Origin: Streptomyces tendae
GTDB taxonomy: Bacteria; Actinomycetota; Actinomycetes; Streptomycetales; Streptomycetaceae
Direction: 5' to 3'
NCBI RefSeq assembly: GCF_008632955.1
Contig: NZ_CP043960.1
Span: 1-64,000 of the forward strand
Length of the DNA: 64,000 nucleotides
The position numbers and the translations under genes were made by a program. Positions 54,367 to 63,065 of the stretch are shown here, piece by piece (position 1 is the stretch's first letter; the number at the start of each line of letters is the position of its first letter). The notes under the pieces were generated by a model that did not search any database, had not been told where the DNA came from, and was given only the letters and a program-made list of their open reading frames with translations.

Positions 54367-55410
54367 GACCTTGCCCTTGCCACGGCCCGCTGGTGTGCGC
54401 GCCGTGGCTGGCCCGTCCACCCCCTGGCTCCGGGCCGCAAGACCCCGGCCGCCAACTGCAGCGACTGTCGCGCACATCCCCATGCGCCGTCCGCCTGCCC
54501 CTGCATCCCTGCAGGCAGGTGGTGTCACGGCTTCCACGCCGCAACCCTGGACCAGGACCGTATTCAGCGCTGGTGGCGGACCAATCCACAGTTCGGCATC
54601 GGGGTCTCGTGCGGTCGAGCCGGCCTGGTGGTCATCGACATCGACGCACACCTCGTCCAGCCCCCCACACGCGACCGGATCCTTCCTGGCATCCCCATTG
54701 CCGAGCACATCGATCTCACCGGGCTGTCCAACGGATTCCACACGCTCGCCGTTCTGGCCGCCCTGCGGGGGCAGCCAAGCCCGGCGGAGGACACATCCAC
54801 GCTGAGGGTGCGCACCCCGTCAGGGGGCCTGCACGTCTGGTACCGGGCCGGGGACCACCGGCGCTGGCAGTCGTCCGTCGGTTCCAGTTCCGGACGAGCG
54901 TTGGCCTGGCAGGTGGACGTCCGAGCCCATGGAAGCTACATCATCGCTCCCGGCACCTCGACGCAGCAGGGGGCGTACAGGCCCGTCGGGGACGTCCGCG
55001 AACCGGCACCCCTTCCGCTCTGGCTGAGCCAGGAGCTCGAAAGGACGGGTCACCTGCCCGCTGCCAGCATTCCCGCTCCCCGTCCCGTCCCCCCTCGGGC
55101 CAGGCAGGCCGTGCTGGCTGCGGGGGGACGGCAAGAGCCTCAGCTCCTCGCCTCCGTCCTGGCTCCCGTGGAGAGTTGTGGGCAGGTGGCCGAGGGAGCC
55201 GGGTTCTCGGACGCCCTCAACCGGGCTGCGTACACTCTGGGAGGGCTCATCGCGGCGGGCCGACTGCCGCAGGAAGAGGCCGAACGCGTCCTGAAGGAAA
55301 CCGCGATCACAGCTCGCCCCGGACAGGAGCACCGCATCGAACAGATCGTTCGCAGCGGTCTCACCGCAGGTCTCAAACGCCCGCTCTACGACAACGGGAG
55401 GCGCCCATGA
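54301..55410 (+). CDS. Bifunctional primase-polymerase (AEP-type) replication protein
   Basis: 369 residues; ATG 54301 follows GGGGAAC and lies inside the iteron field. Prim-pol domain at about 20-230: WCARRGWPVHPLAPGRKTPA, then a Cys/His-rich stretch (CSDCRAHPHAPSACPC), metal motif VVIDIDAH at 110-117, and RTPSGGLHVWY. The C-terminal 120 residues are helical (DALNRAAYTLGGLIAAGRLP). It would prime, and perhaps extend, DNA at the adjacent origin. It is translationally coupled (ATGA) to the helicase, as in primase/helicase-based Streptomyces plasmid replicons. Confidence 0.9.
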   Translation: MPAELRFSRSDSGELAPRHSVADLALATARWCARRGWPVHPLAPGRKTPAANCSDCRAHPHAPSACPCIPAGRWCHGFHAATLDQDRIQRWWRTNPQFGIGVSCGRAGLVVIDIDAHLVQPPTRDRILPGIPIAEHIDLTGLSNGFHTLAVLAALRGQPSPAEDTSTLRVRTPSGGLHVWYRAGDHRRWQSSVGSSSGRALAWQVDVRAHGSYIIAPGTSTQQGAYRPVGDVREPAPLPLWLSQELERTGHLPAASIPAPRPVPPRARQAVLAAGGRQEPQLLASVLAPVESCGQVAEGAGFSDALNRAAYTLGGLIAAGRLPQEEAERVLKETAITARPGQEHRIEQIVRSGLTAGLKRPLYDNGRRP

Positions 55411-56933
55411 CGGCGCCGCGGCCCGAGGCCCTCTTCGAATTCGACCCTGAAGCCGTAGCCGCTCAGATCCGCGCCCAGGGCACCGCCGCCGTGCCCCGGC
55501 CTACGCAGGCCGAGAACGGCAGGACCCTTGTCGGCGAGGCGACGGCCGACGGTTTGCTTCCCGACACCCTGTCCGACCGAGGCAATGCCAAGCTGTTCGT
55601 CAAGCTGTATGCCAACGACTACCGGCACGTGCCCGGTATCGGCTGGTACCGCTGGGACACCACGCGTTGGCAGATCGACGAGGACGACACCGTCCTCTGG
55701 GCTGCCGGCGATCTGGCGGAGAGCATCGCCACACACGACCCCCGGGGGACTTTCACGACGAGTGCCCTGCAAAATCACCGTCGCCGTGCGCTGTCCACCG
55801 CAGGCATCAACGCCATGCTCTCGCAGGCCAAATCCGCTCCCGGGATGGTTCTCAACGCGGCCCGCCTCGACGCGGACCACTACGCGCTGTGCACCCCGGT
55901 CGGCATCGTCGACCTGCGCACCGGGATGCTGAAGACGCCCGATCCGAACAAGGACTTCCACTCCCGGTCCACCACGGTGGGGCCCCTGCACACCGTCACG
56001 CCCCGTTGGGAGAGGTTCCTCACGGACACCTTCGGCGACGATGCCGAAGGCCGGGAGATGATCGACTACCTGCAGCTACTTCTCGGCTATTCGCTCACAG
56101 GTGATGTGGGTGGCCAGGTCTTGCCGTTCCTTTTCGGGTCCGGCAAGAACGGTAAGTCGGTCCTCCTGGACGTTCTGATGAAACTCCTCGGTGACTACGC
56201 TGACGCTGCCCCTCCAGGCTTTCTCATGGCGCGTCCGTACGAAGGCCACCCCACCGACCTGGCTGAGCTGCACGGCCGGCGCGTCATCGTGTGTTCGGAG
56301 GTCAAGCCCGGTGACAAGTTCGACGAGGCCCGGGTCAAGTTGTTGACCGGCGGGGACCGCATCAAGGCCCGTCGCATGCGCCAGGACTTCTTCAGCTTCG
56401 AACCGACCCACAAACTGTGGCTGTTGGGCAATCACCGTCCCGAAGTCGGCACCGGCGGCTTCGCGTTCTGGCGCCGTATGCGTCTGATTCCCTTCGAGCG
56501 AGTCGTGCCCGACCACCGGAAGATCGACAATCTCGCCGATATCCTCGTCACGGAGGAGGGGCCGGGGATCCTGGGCTGGCTCATCGACGGCGCGCGCCGC
56601 TACCTCGCGGGTGACCGTGACCTCACCGGCCCCGAGCGCGTCCGCATCGCCACCACAGCCTACGCGGAGACCGAGGACCACACCGGCCGGTTCTACGAAG
56701 AATGCTGTGTACTCGGCCCTGAGTTGCGAGCGGAGCAGACGGCGCTCTACGCGGCCTACAAGACGTGGTGCCAGAATGAAGGAGCGCCGGTCATGACCTC
56801 GAGGGCCTTCGCTGCTCGTACGCGGGAACTCGTAGGGCTGGCTTCGCCGAAGGAGATGATCCTGTCCAATCAGCGCAAGCATTACCCGGGCATCGGACTG
56901 CTCGACGACCAGGAAAGGGCTGCAGGCGCATGA
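55407..56933 (+). CDS. D5/P4-type plasmid replication helicase
   Basis: 508 residues. The D5_N-like middle (YRWDTTRWQIDEDDTVLWAA) is followed by a superfamily 3 ATPase: Walker A FLFGSGKNGKSVLLDVL at about 240-256, Walker B GRRVIVCSEV near 292, and the sensor THKLWLLGNHRPEVGTGG near 333 with an arginine-rich FWRRMRLIPF. It unwinds the origin opened through the iterons. Coupled by ATGA overlaps to the primase upstream and the small gene downstream. Confidence 0.92.
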   Translation: MTAPRPEALFEFDPEAVAAQIRAQGTAAVPRPTQAENGRTLVGEATADGLLPDTLSDRGNAKLFVKLYANDYRHVPGIGWYRWDTTRWQIDEDDTVLWAAGDLAESIATHDPRGTFTTSALQNHRRRALSTAGINAMLSQAKSAPGMVLNAARLDADHYALCTPVGIVDLRTGMLKTPDPNKDFHSRSTTVGPLHTVTPRWERFLTDTFGDDAEGREMIDYLQLLLGYSLTGDVGGQVLPFLFGSGKNGKSVLLDVLMKLLGDYADAAPPGFLMARPYEGHPTDLAELHGRRVIVCSEVKPGDKFDEARVKLLTGGDRIKARRMRQDFFSFEPTHKLWLLGNHRPEVGTGGFAFWRRMRLIPFERVVPDHRKIDNLADILVTEEGPGILGWLIDGARRYLAGDRDLTGPERVRIATTAYAETEDHTGRFYEECCVLGPELRAEQTALYAAYKTWCQNEGAPVMTSRAFAARTRELVGLASPKEMILSNQRKHYPGIGLLDDQERAAGA

Positions 56934-57331
56934 GCTCCCTGATCACTGAGGACGAGATCAGCCACGAAACACAGCTCGTCTGGCTGGAAGACGTAAACGA
57001 CCTCGACTACGTCCGTCAGAGCCTGGACAGGCTCCCCACCCGCAAGGGCAAGCCCGCCTATCACCGTGACGGCCGCATGGTGGGCTACGCCCTCCTGAAC
57101 ACCACCGCCAAGGCGTCCCGCGCCTCCGGAACCTTCCGCCGCCGGGTCTTCTGGCTCCTGCCGCATGATCGGGACAGCCAACCCGACGGGCTGTACGCGA
57201 AGAGCGCTCCCGCCGAGGCGGTCGACCCCCGGACGTTGGAGCCGCGTGTGAAGGGCTACAAGACCGAGCGCTCCGAAGGAGGTCCGCCGTCCAGCGCCAT
57301 GCAGCAGCTGGGCATAACGCTGCCCTTGTGA
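56930..57331 (+). CDS. Third gene of the replication operon, unknown function
   Basis: 133 residues overlapping the helicase stop by four bases (MSSLITEDEISHETQLVWLE; ASRASGTFRRRVFWLLPHDR). Small, charged, no known motif, no membrane segment. Its fixed position suggests an accessory or copy-control role, but that is only context. Confidence 0.65.
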   Translation: MSSLITEDEISHETQLVWLEDVNDLDYVRQSLDRLPTRKGKPAYHRDGRMVGYALLNTTAKASRASGTFRRRVFWLLPHDRDSQPDGLYAKSAPAEAVDPRTLEPRVKGYKTERSEGGPPSSAMQQLGITLPL

Positions 57332-57396
57332 CGAGGCCGGCCACCCTCGTCATGTCACGGCCCCGACGTCCCGACGATGAGCATGAGAATGCCGAA

Positions 57397-57428
57397 CGGG
57401 ACCACGTACTGGGAAAGACGTGGTCCCG
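57397..57428. terminator. Terminator between replication operon and alcohol dehydrogenase
   Basis: CGGGACCACGT and its inverse ACGTGGTCCCG with a 10-base loop. It lies in the gap between the two convergent genes and can serve both. Confidence 0.8.
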
Positions 57429-57460
57429 TCGTCTGTGGGTGGGATTGTGCGGGCCGTTGC

Positions 57461-58480
57461 TCAGGCGGCTGTGAGGTCCAGCACGACGCGGAAGCGGGCC
57501 TTGCCCGAGAGCATGCGCTCGTATCCCTCTGCGGCCTGAGTGAAGGGGATGACCTCGACGCTGGGCCTGATGTCGTGCGCCAGGCTGAAGGCGAGGTTGT
57601 CCTCGTTCTCGATGGAGGACCCGGTCAGACTGCCCATGACAGCGCGGGTGCCGAAGATGAGGTCCGGGGTGGCGATCGTCAGAGGGTCGGGTGCCGCCCC
57701 GACCACGACCAGGCTCCCGTTCGGGGCGAGGCCGCGAACAAGAGGGTTCATGGACGCGCCGCTGGAGGACGTGGTGACGATGATCGAAGCCCCGCCCAGG
57801 GCAGCGAGTTCGGTCCCGGGGTCGGTGCTTGAGCTGTCGATGTACTCGTGTGCGCCCAGACGCCGGGCGTACGTCTCCTTTTCCTCGCCGCGCGCGATCG
57901 CGACGACACGGTAGCCGAGGCTGCGCGCGTACTGCACGGCCAAGTGGCCCAGACCGCCGATGCCCTGCACGGCGACGAGTGCTCCGGCCCGGGCAGGCCC
58001 CCGCTGGAGGGCGGTGAAAGTGGTCAAGCCCGCGCAGAGCAGGGGAGCGGCGTCCGTCGCGGAAATGCCGTCGGGAATGCGCACGAGCCCGCTGGCTCGG
58101 GCATGGACGACCTCGGCGTAGCCACCGTCGACCGTGGTGCCGGTCTGTTCCTGGTTGGCGCAGTTGACGAAGTCACCCCGTCGGCACGGCTCGCATTCCC
58201 AGCAGTGCCCGTTCAGGAAACCGACGCCGACGCGGTCGCCGGGTCGCCAAGCGGAGACTCCGGCGCCGACCGCGTCGATGACACCCACGATCTCGTGACC
58301 CGGGACGATGGGACGCGAGGGGTCTTCGCGCAGGCCCTCGATGGCCAGGACGTCGGTGTGGCAGATCCCGCAGGCTTCGACTCGCAGACGCACCTGTCCA
58401 GGTGCGGGGTCGGTCAGATCGCGCTCGACAAGGTGAAGGTTGTGGACGCCGGTCGCTTCGAAGGCCCGGTATGTTGACAT
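57461..58480 (-). CDS. Zinc-dependent alcohol dehydrogenase (MDR family)
   Basis: 339 residues. Catalytic zinc site: CGICHTDVLAIEG and GHEIVGVIDAVGAGV. The structural zinc Cys cluster is CWECEPCRRGDFVNC. The NAD(P) motif is VAVQGIGGLGHLAVQYA. Full length for the Zn-ADH/AdhP-like family; it interconverts alcohols and aldehydes. Divergent from the TetR at 58842; a GACCAGTCGAC site in the gap (near 58600) resembles the GACCGGTC operators. Confidence 0.92.
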   Translation of the reverse strand: MSTYRAFEATGVHNLHLVERDLTDPAPGQVRLRVEACGICHTDVLAIEGLREDPSRPIVPGHEIVGVIDAVGAGVSAWRPGDRVGVGFLNGHCWECEPCRRGDFVNCANQEQTGTTVDGGYAEVVHARASGLVRIPDGISATDAAPLLCAGLTTFTALQRGPARAGALVAVQGIGGLGHLAVQYARSLGYRVVAIARGEEKETYARRLGAHEYIDSSSTDPGTELAALGGASIIVTTSSSGASMNPLVRGLAPNGSLVVVGAAPDPLTIATPDLIFGTRAVMGSLTGSSIENEDNLAFSLAHDIRPSVEVIPFTQAAEGYERMLSGKARFRVVLDLTAA

Positions 58481-58841
58481 GCTCACTCCTGATGTTCCTT
58501 CGGCCGGACAAGCAGAGACGAACCGGTCTCGCACCGGTGGCTTCTTCACCACATCACGATGGGCGTGCGACCGCCTCCGTCGGCGACAGCAAGCAAAATG
58601 ACCAGTCGACTTGAACCTTATCCCATGGTGCCGCTCCCACCGTGCGGAGGGGGCAGGGACGACGGGGGAGCCCTCCATCAGCAATGGCGCACGATCGGGG
58701 AGATCGTGTCCGAGTAAACTGGTGTGGTCGGTCATCTCTGCGTCCGCCGGTTCCAGGTCCCGTCCTGTCCTCGGCGTCGTGCTCCCGCGGCGCGGTGGCA
58801 CGCACGACGTGACGATGCGGGATTCCAAGGAGGCCAGAGCC

Positions 58842-59414
58842 ATGGGGCGAGCGTCTAAGCGTGAGGACATCGCCGAGGCGGCGTTCCAACAGTTCCACGC
58901 GCGAGGTTTCAACGCGACAGGGATCAACGACATCACCAAGGCTGCGGGGGTTCCCAAGGGTTCCTTCTACAACCACTTCTCCAGCAAGGAGGAGAGCGCC
59001 CTTGAGGCGCTGAGCCGGTACGCGGACTCGCTGCGTTTCGACATGCTCACCGCGCCGGGCAGCCCCCCGCTGGACAGGCTTCGCGCCCATTTCGAGTTCT
59101 TGAGTCGAGACGTCCTGGACAACGGTTTCGTCCGCGGCTGCCTGGTGGGCAATTTCGGCGCGGAGGTGGCTGATCACAGTGAGGAGATCCGCTCCGCCGC
59201 GAAGAGGGGCTTCGACGGGTGGGCCGAGCGGTTGCGGCAGCTGCTCACCGAGGCGCAGGAAGCCGGCGACCTCAAGGATTCCCTCGATGCTGAGACAACC
59301 GCACTGTTCATCCTCAGCGCCTGGGAAGGGGCGCTGATCGCGGCGAGGGTCGACAAGTCCGCAGCGCCTGTGGAGGCGTTCTTCCGGACCGTCTTCGAGG
59401 TCGTCCTGCGCTAG
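58842..59414 (+). CDS. TetR/AcrR regulator, third relative
   Basis: 190 residues from ATG 58842 (AAGGAGG upstream, unlike the leaderless pair). It starts MGRASKREDIAEAAFQQFHA; HTH INDITKAAGVPKGSFYNHFS; C-terminal NGFVRGCLVGNFGAEVADHS. The VPKGSFY recognition helix is the same as in the regulators at 20071 and 40535, so the operators should be related. It is divergent from the alcohol dehydrogenase and stands 232 bp before quinone reductase 2, whose promoter carries two GACCGGTC sites. Confidence 0.9.
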   Translation: MGRASKREDIAEAAFQQFHARGFNATGINDITKAAGVPKGSFYNHFSSKEESALEALSRYADSLRFDMLTAPGSPPLDRLRAHFEFLSRDVLDNGFVRGCLVGNFGAEVADHSEEIRSAAKRGFDGWAERLRQLLTEAQEAGDLKDSLDAETTALFILSAWEGALIAARVDKSAAPVEAFFRTVFEVVLR

Positions 59415-59571
59415 TCACGCGGTCGCCGCCCTGGCGGCGACCGCCGTGCCCCGGATCGCACTTGCGCCAGGGGGTACGGGGGAGCGAGGCGGGGCCGGCC
59501 GACGTCTGCGGCCGGCGGGAACGGCAGCTCGCGACACCCACGTCGGGCCCTTGAAAATCGACGCTTGACGT

Positions 59572-59610
59572 TAGGCGACCGGTCGTCTAGTTTAGGAGAC
59601 CGGTCACCTA
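59572..59610 (+). promoter_or_regulatory. Double GACCGGTC operator upstream of quinone reductase 2
   Basis: TAGGCGACCGGTCGTCTA (core 59576-59585) and TAGGAGACCGGTCACCTA (core 59598-59605), both near-perfect 18-bp inverted repeats with centres 21 bp apart. They overlap the promoter (TTGACG at 59565). Confidence 0.78.
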
Positions 59611-59646
59611 GTGGTGGTCGGCCCGACTCGTCGAAGGAACGCTTTC

Positions 59647-60258
59647 ATGTCCACTCCCGTCAAGCTCGCTGTCGTGTACTACTCCTCCACCGGCACCATC
59701 ACGGAGATCGCCAAGGAACTCCACGACGCCGGTGTGAAGACCGGCGCCGAGGTCCGCCTCCTCAAGGTCGCCGAACTGGCGCCCCGTGCCGCCATCGAGT
59801 CCAACCCCGCTTGGGCCGCCAACCACGCCGCCACCGCCGACATTCCGGAGGCAACCGCCGCCGACGTCGAGTGGGCCGACGCCATCATCTTCGGCACGCC
59901 GACCCGCTTCGGCAACGTGTCGTCGCAGCTGAAGCAGTTCATCGACACGCTGGGTGGTCTGTGGGCCGAGGGCAAGCTTGCCGACAAGATCTACAGCGGC
60001 TTTGTCTCCTCGGCCACCGCGCACGCCGGCCAGGAGTCGACCCTCCTCGCCCTCTACAACTCGATCCACCACTTCGGCGGCCTCACGGTCACGCCGGGCT
60101 TCACCGACCCGAACAAGTTCACCGACGGAAACCCCTACGGCACCTCGCACGTCGACGCGCAGGGCGCCAACCCGGTGGACGATGTCACACGTACCGCCGC
60201 CCGCATCCAGGCCGAGCGTGTCATCAAGATTGCGAGTGCCATCAAGGCAGCTGCCTGA
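59647..60258 (+). CDS. Flavodoxin-like NAD(P)H:quinone oxidoreductase (WrbA type), copy 2
   Basis: 203 residues, the normal family length. FMN loop YYSSTGTITEIAKELHDAG, then GTPTRFGNVSSQLKQFIDTL, GLWAEGKLADKIYSGFVSSA and HHFGGLTVTPGFTDP. Closely similar to copy 1 at 26063-26770 but without its charged tail. It reduces quinones by two electrons. Expected control by the TetR at 58842 through the double operator. Confidence 0.93.
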   Translation: MSTPVKLAVVYYSSTGTITEIAKELHDAGVKTGAEVRLLKVAELAPRAAIESNPAWAANHAATADIPEATAADVEWADAIIFGTPTRFGNVSSQLKQFIDTLGGLWAEGKLADKIYSGFVSSATAHAGQESTLLALYNSIHHFGGLTVTPGFTDPNKFTDGNPYGTSHVDAQGANPVDDVTRTAARIQAERVIKIASAIKAAA

Positions 60259-60509
60259 CACCGGACCCTGTGGGGCCGGCCATGGTTCGTCCGCTTGGTC
60301 GGCGGAACCTGGGTCTGGATCGCCGCGTACGGAGACTCACCCCCATGAGCCCTCCGACGCCCGCCCCGGTGCGGACCCGGGTGTCGCCCGGAGAGAACGG
60401 GCGGATCATGTAGGTGCCGAGCCGCCCATGCGGGCGGCAGGCAAGGTAAGGCTCCGTGGCCGGTGCTTGTGCTCGGTACCGCCGTCACCAGATCAGAGAG
60501 GAATGGATC

Positions 60510-60803
60510 ATGAAGGAGTTCATGGTCGAACTCACCACTGTCGTTCCCGAGGGGACCGACCCGGCGGAGGTTGACCGGCGTCGGGCCGCCGAAGCAGTGC
60601 GTGCCGGGGAGCTGGCAGCTCAGGGGCGCTTGTTCCGGTTGTGGCGCCCGGTGGGAGAGCTTCGCAGCGTCGGCATCTGGCTCGCCGACGACGAAGCGGA
60701 TCTTCGCGCGAACGTTCTCGGGAGCCTGCCTTTGTGGCCCTGGATGAGCGCAGTGATCACGCCACTGCAGTCCCACCCGAACGATCCGGGCCGGGCCGCC
60801 TGA
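60510..60803 (+). CDS. Muconolactone delta-isomerase-like protein
   Basis: 97 residues, with GAGAGGA before ATG 60510. MKEFMVELTTVVPEGTDPAE, then RRRAAEAVRAGELAAQGRLF and LPLWPWMSAVITPLQSHPND have the length and the ferredoxin-like alternation of CatC muconolactone isomerases, which convert muconolactone to the enol-lactone in catechol breakdown. No other beta-ketoadipate gene is near, so a related reaction is as likely. Follows quinone reductase 2 in the same direction. Confidence 0.78.
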   Translation: MKEFMVELTTVVPEGTDPAEVDRRRAAEAVRAGELAAQGRLFRLWRPVGELRSVGIWLADDEADLRANVLGSLPLWPWMSAVITPLQSHPNDPGRAA

Positions 60804-60879
60804 CCTCCTGGGTGCGACCCAAGTCGCCAGGACCGATCCAGAGGTGGCCAGGTTCCGCCTCGATGAACGGGAGTACCTG

Positions 60880-61251
60880 ATGCAGAGCACAGAGACACAT
60901 CGGAGCACCCTGCGCGGTGTCATGGACCGTTGGAAGACAGGGGTCGACACACACGCGCCGCAGGACGTAGCCGAATGCTTCACCGACGACGCGATCTTCC
61001 AGGGACTGCATCCGTACAGCGTCGGACGCTCAGGCGTCGCTGAGTACTACGCATCCCAGCCGCTGGGCCTGACGGCGGCCTACGAGGTCCTCGAAACCCG
61101 CGAGCTGGCCGACGACGTCCTCCTCGGATACCTCGGCGTCGACTTCTCCTTCGTCGACCGCCCGACCATCTCCGTCAACCTCAGCATCGTGCTCAGGCGC
61201 GTTGACGGGGAGTGGCTGATCGGCCATTACCAGGTCTCCAAGCTCGGCTGA
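60880..61251 (+). CDS. SnoaL/NTF2-like fold protein
   Basis: 123 residues from ATG 60880 (GGGAG upstream). The NTF2-like cone fold is suggested by RWKTGVDTHAPQDVAECFTD, DDAIFQGLHPYSVGRSGVAE and RVDGEWLIGHYQVSKLG. Members are small hydrolases, isomerases or ligand-binding proteins. Same direction as the two genes before it, so possibly one operon of redox enzymes. Confidence 0.78.
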   Translation: MQSTETHRSTLRGVMDRWKTGVDTHAPQDVAECFTDDAIFQGLHPYSVGRSGVAEYYASQPLGLTAAYEVLETRELADDVLLGYLGVDFSFVDRPTISVNLSIVLRRVDGEWLIGHYQVSKLG

Positions 61252-61930
61252 CAGAGAAGGACGGGGATGACCTCCCCGCCACCGCGACGCCGGCCGGGCA
61301 GCGACCCGGCAGCCGGCCCAGCCGGCCAGGCGATGACCGAGTAGGCGAGACAGCCATCAAGGGCCCCTGAATGAGCGGCCCGTCAACGGGCACAACCCAC
61401 GGGGACAGCTCCGCCTCCTCACGGCGCCCGTGTCCGTGCACGTCGCTCGAGTGGCTCTCCGCATGGGCGTCGGCTGCACGAAGACACCAGGACACAGCGG
61501 AGACGACCACCGCGCCCCCGGCAGTGAACGCCTCGGTTCACCACATTGCTGATCCTGATGGTGGCGCGTGTCGGCAGCCGGGGACATATCCATGGCCGGC
61601 AGTCCAAGGCATCTCGAGTGCTCCGCGCCGGGCGGTCCGCCGCTGAGCCTTGTTCCGGCATTCGCCGGACGGCTTACGCCGTAGATCCTTGGGTGGACGG
61701 GGTTCAAGGGACGGCGTCCGTGCGGCATCGCCCGCTTCGCCCCTCGCCGGTGAGGCGGCCGCCTGAACGCCCGCTGCCCCTGCCTTCTTCTTCTTGGTAC
61801 GGTCATGTGCCCCAGGGAGTGAGCGGGGGCTGTGCCACTGAGGCGCCGCGGCGGGCAGGTTGGGCGCACAGGGCCAGTAGCAAGCCGATTCGGGTGGCGG
61901 AGGCTCAAGCCCAGCACCGTTTCAGGTCTA
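61252..61930. other. Gene-poor stretch before the monooxygenase pair
   Basis: No frame on either strand has convincing coding character. Confidence 0.4.
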
Positions 61931-61971
61931 CTTGACGCGTCAAGCAAGTGCGATATGCTTGACACGTCAAG
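61931..61971 (+). promoter_or_regulatory. Paired CTTGACRCGTCAAG boxes upstream of monooxygenases
   Basis: CTTGACGCGTCAAG at 61931-61944 and CTTGACACGTCAAG at 61958-61971, with GATATG between. Centres are 27 bp apart. The same design occurs before the membrane protein gene at 34863. No adjacent regulator is present. Confidence 0.7.
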
Positions 61972-62015
61972 TAATGCTCTCAGGGTAACCGCTGGGAGCG
62001 GCCCCGGGAGGAGCC

Positions 62016-63065
62016 ATGGGAGTCAACGCCTTCGAGATCGGGCTGAACTCTTTCGGAGAGGTCGCCACCGACAACGGCAGGACGCTCGATGACGCCGAGA
62101 CCGTCCGTCTCCTCGTCGAGGAGGCCCGGCTGGCCGAGGACTCCGGGGTGGACGTCTTCAGTGTCGGTGAGCACTACCGGCCGGGCCACGTCGACAGTGC
62201 TACCCCTGTCCTGCTTTCCGCCATGGCCACCGCCACCGAACGCCTGCGCCTCGGCACCTCGGTCACCGTGCTGAGCACCAATGATCCTGTGCGGCTCTAC
62301 CACGAGTTCGCGACGCTCGACGCAGTGTCGAACGGCCGCGCCCAGCTGGTTCTCGGGCGTGCCTCGGCCACGGAGTCCTTCCCCCTGTTCGGTTACGACC
62401 TCACCGACTACGAGCGACTCTTCGACGAGAAACTCGAACTCTTCATGCGTTTGCAGCGGGAGGAGAAGGTGACGTGGACCGGTGCGACCCGGCCCCCGGT
62501 CATCGAACAGGTCCTGCGGCCGCGGATGCGCCCGGGCGGGATTCCCACCTGGATCGGTGTGGGCGGCAGCCCCAACTCCGTCGTCCGGGCCGCCCGCCAT
62601 GGGTTGCCCATGATGCTGGCCGTCGTCGGCGGACGTCCCCAGCGCTTCCGCAGTCACGTGGAGCTCTACCACCGAGAGCTCCGGCAGGCCGGGCACGATC
62701 CGCAACCGGTCGGACAGCACTCGCTGGGGCTCATCGCGGACACCGACGAGGAGGCGGTCGAGACCTGGTGGCGGTACTGGGAACCGGTGGTGCGCCAACT
62801 CTCGGAGGAGCGCGGCTTCTACCCGCCGGACCGGGCACGCTACGAGGCCGAGCTCGAGCACGGGGCGCTCTTCGTCGGATCCCCGGAGACCGTCGCACGC
62901 AAGATCGCCACAGTGGCCCGTGACCTTCATCTGAGCCGCTTCGACCTCAAGTACGACGTCATGCACCTGCCCCGTCAGGCCCGGGCCCGCTCGATCGAGC
63001 TGCTGGGCCGCGAAGTCGCCCCTCGGGTGCGCGAGATACTCAGTAAGGAACCCACACATGTCTGA
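62016..63065 (+). CDS. Luciferase-like flavin-dependent oxidoreductase, first of a tandem pair
   Basis: 349 residues behind GGGAGGAG. TIM-barrel monooxygenase of the luciferase family: MGVNAFEIGLNSFGEVATDN, then SGVDVFSVGEHYRPGHVDSA, RLGTSVTVLSTNDPVRLYHE and GRAQLVLGRASATESFPLFG. It uses reduced FMN or F420 and oxygen or substrate. The second gene overlaps its end by eight bases and is a related but distinct paralogue, so the two may form a heterodimer, as LuxA/LuxB do. No flavin reductase is seen in the visible part. Confidence 0.9.
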   Translation: MGVNAFEIGLNSFGEVATDNGRTLDDAETVRLLVEEARLAEDSGVDVFSVGEHYRPGHVDSATPVLLSAMATATERLRLGTSVTVLSTNDPVRLYHEFATLDAVSNGRAQLVLGRASATESFPLFGYDLTDYERLFDEKLELFMRLQREEKVTWTGATRPPVIEQVLRPRMRPGGIPTWIGVGGSPNSVVRAARHGLPMMLAVVGGRPQRFRSHVELYHRELRQAGHDPQPVGQHSLGLIADTDEEAVETWWRYWEPVVRQLSEERGFYPPDRARYEAELEHGALFVGSPETVARKIATVARDLHLSRFDLKYDVMHLPRQARARSIELLGREVAPRVREILSKEPTHV

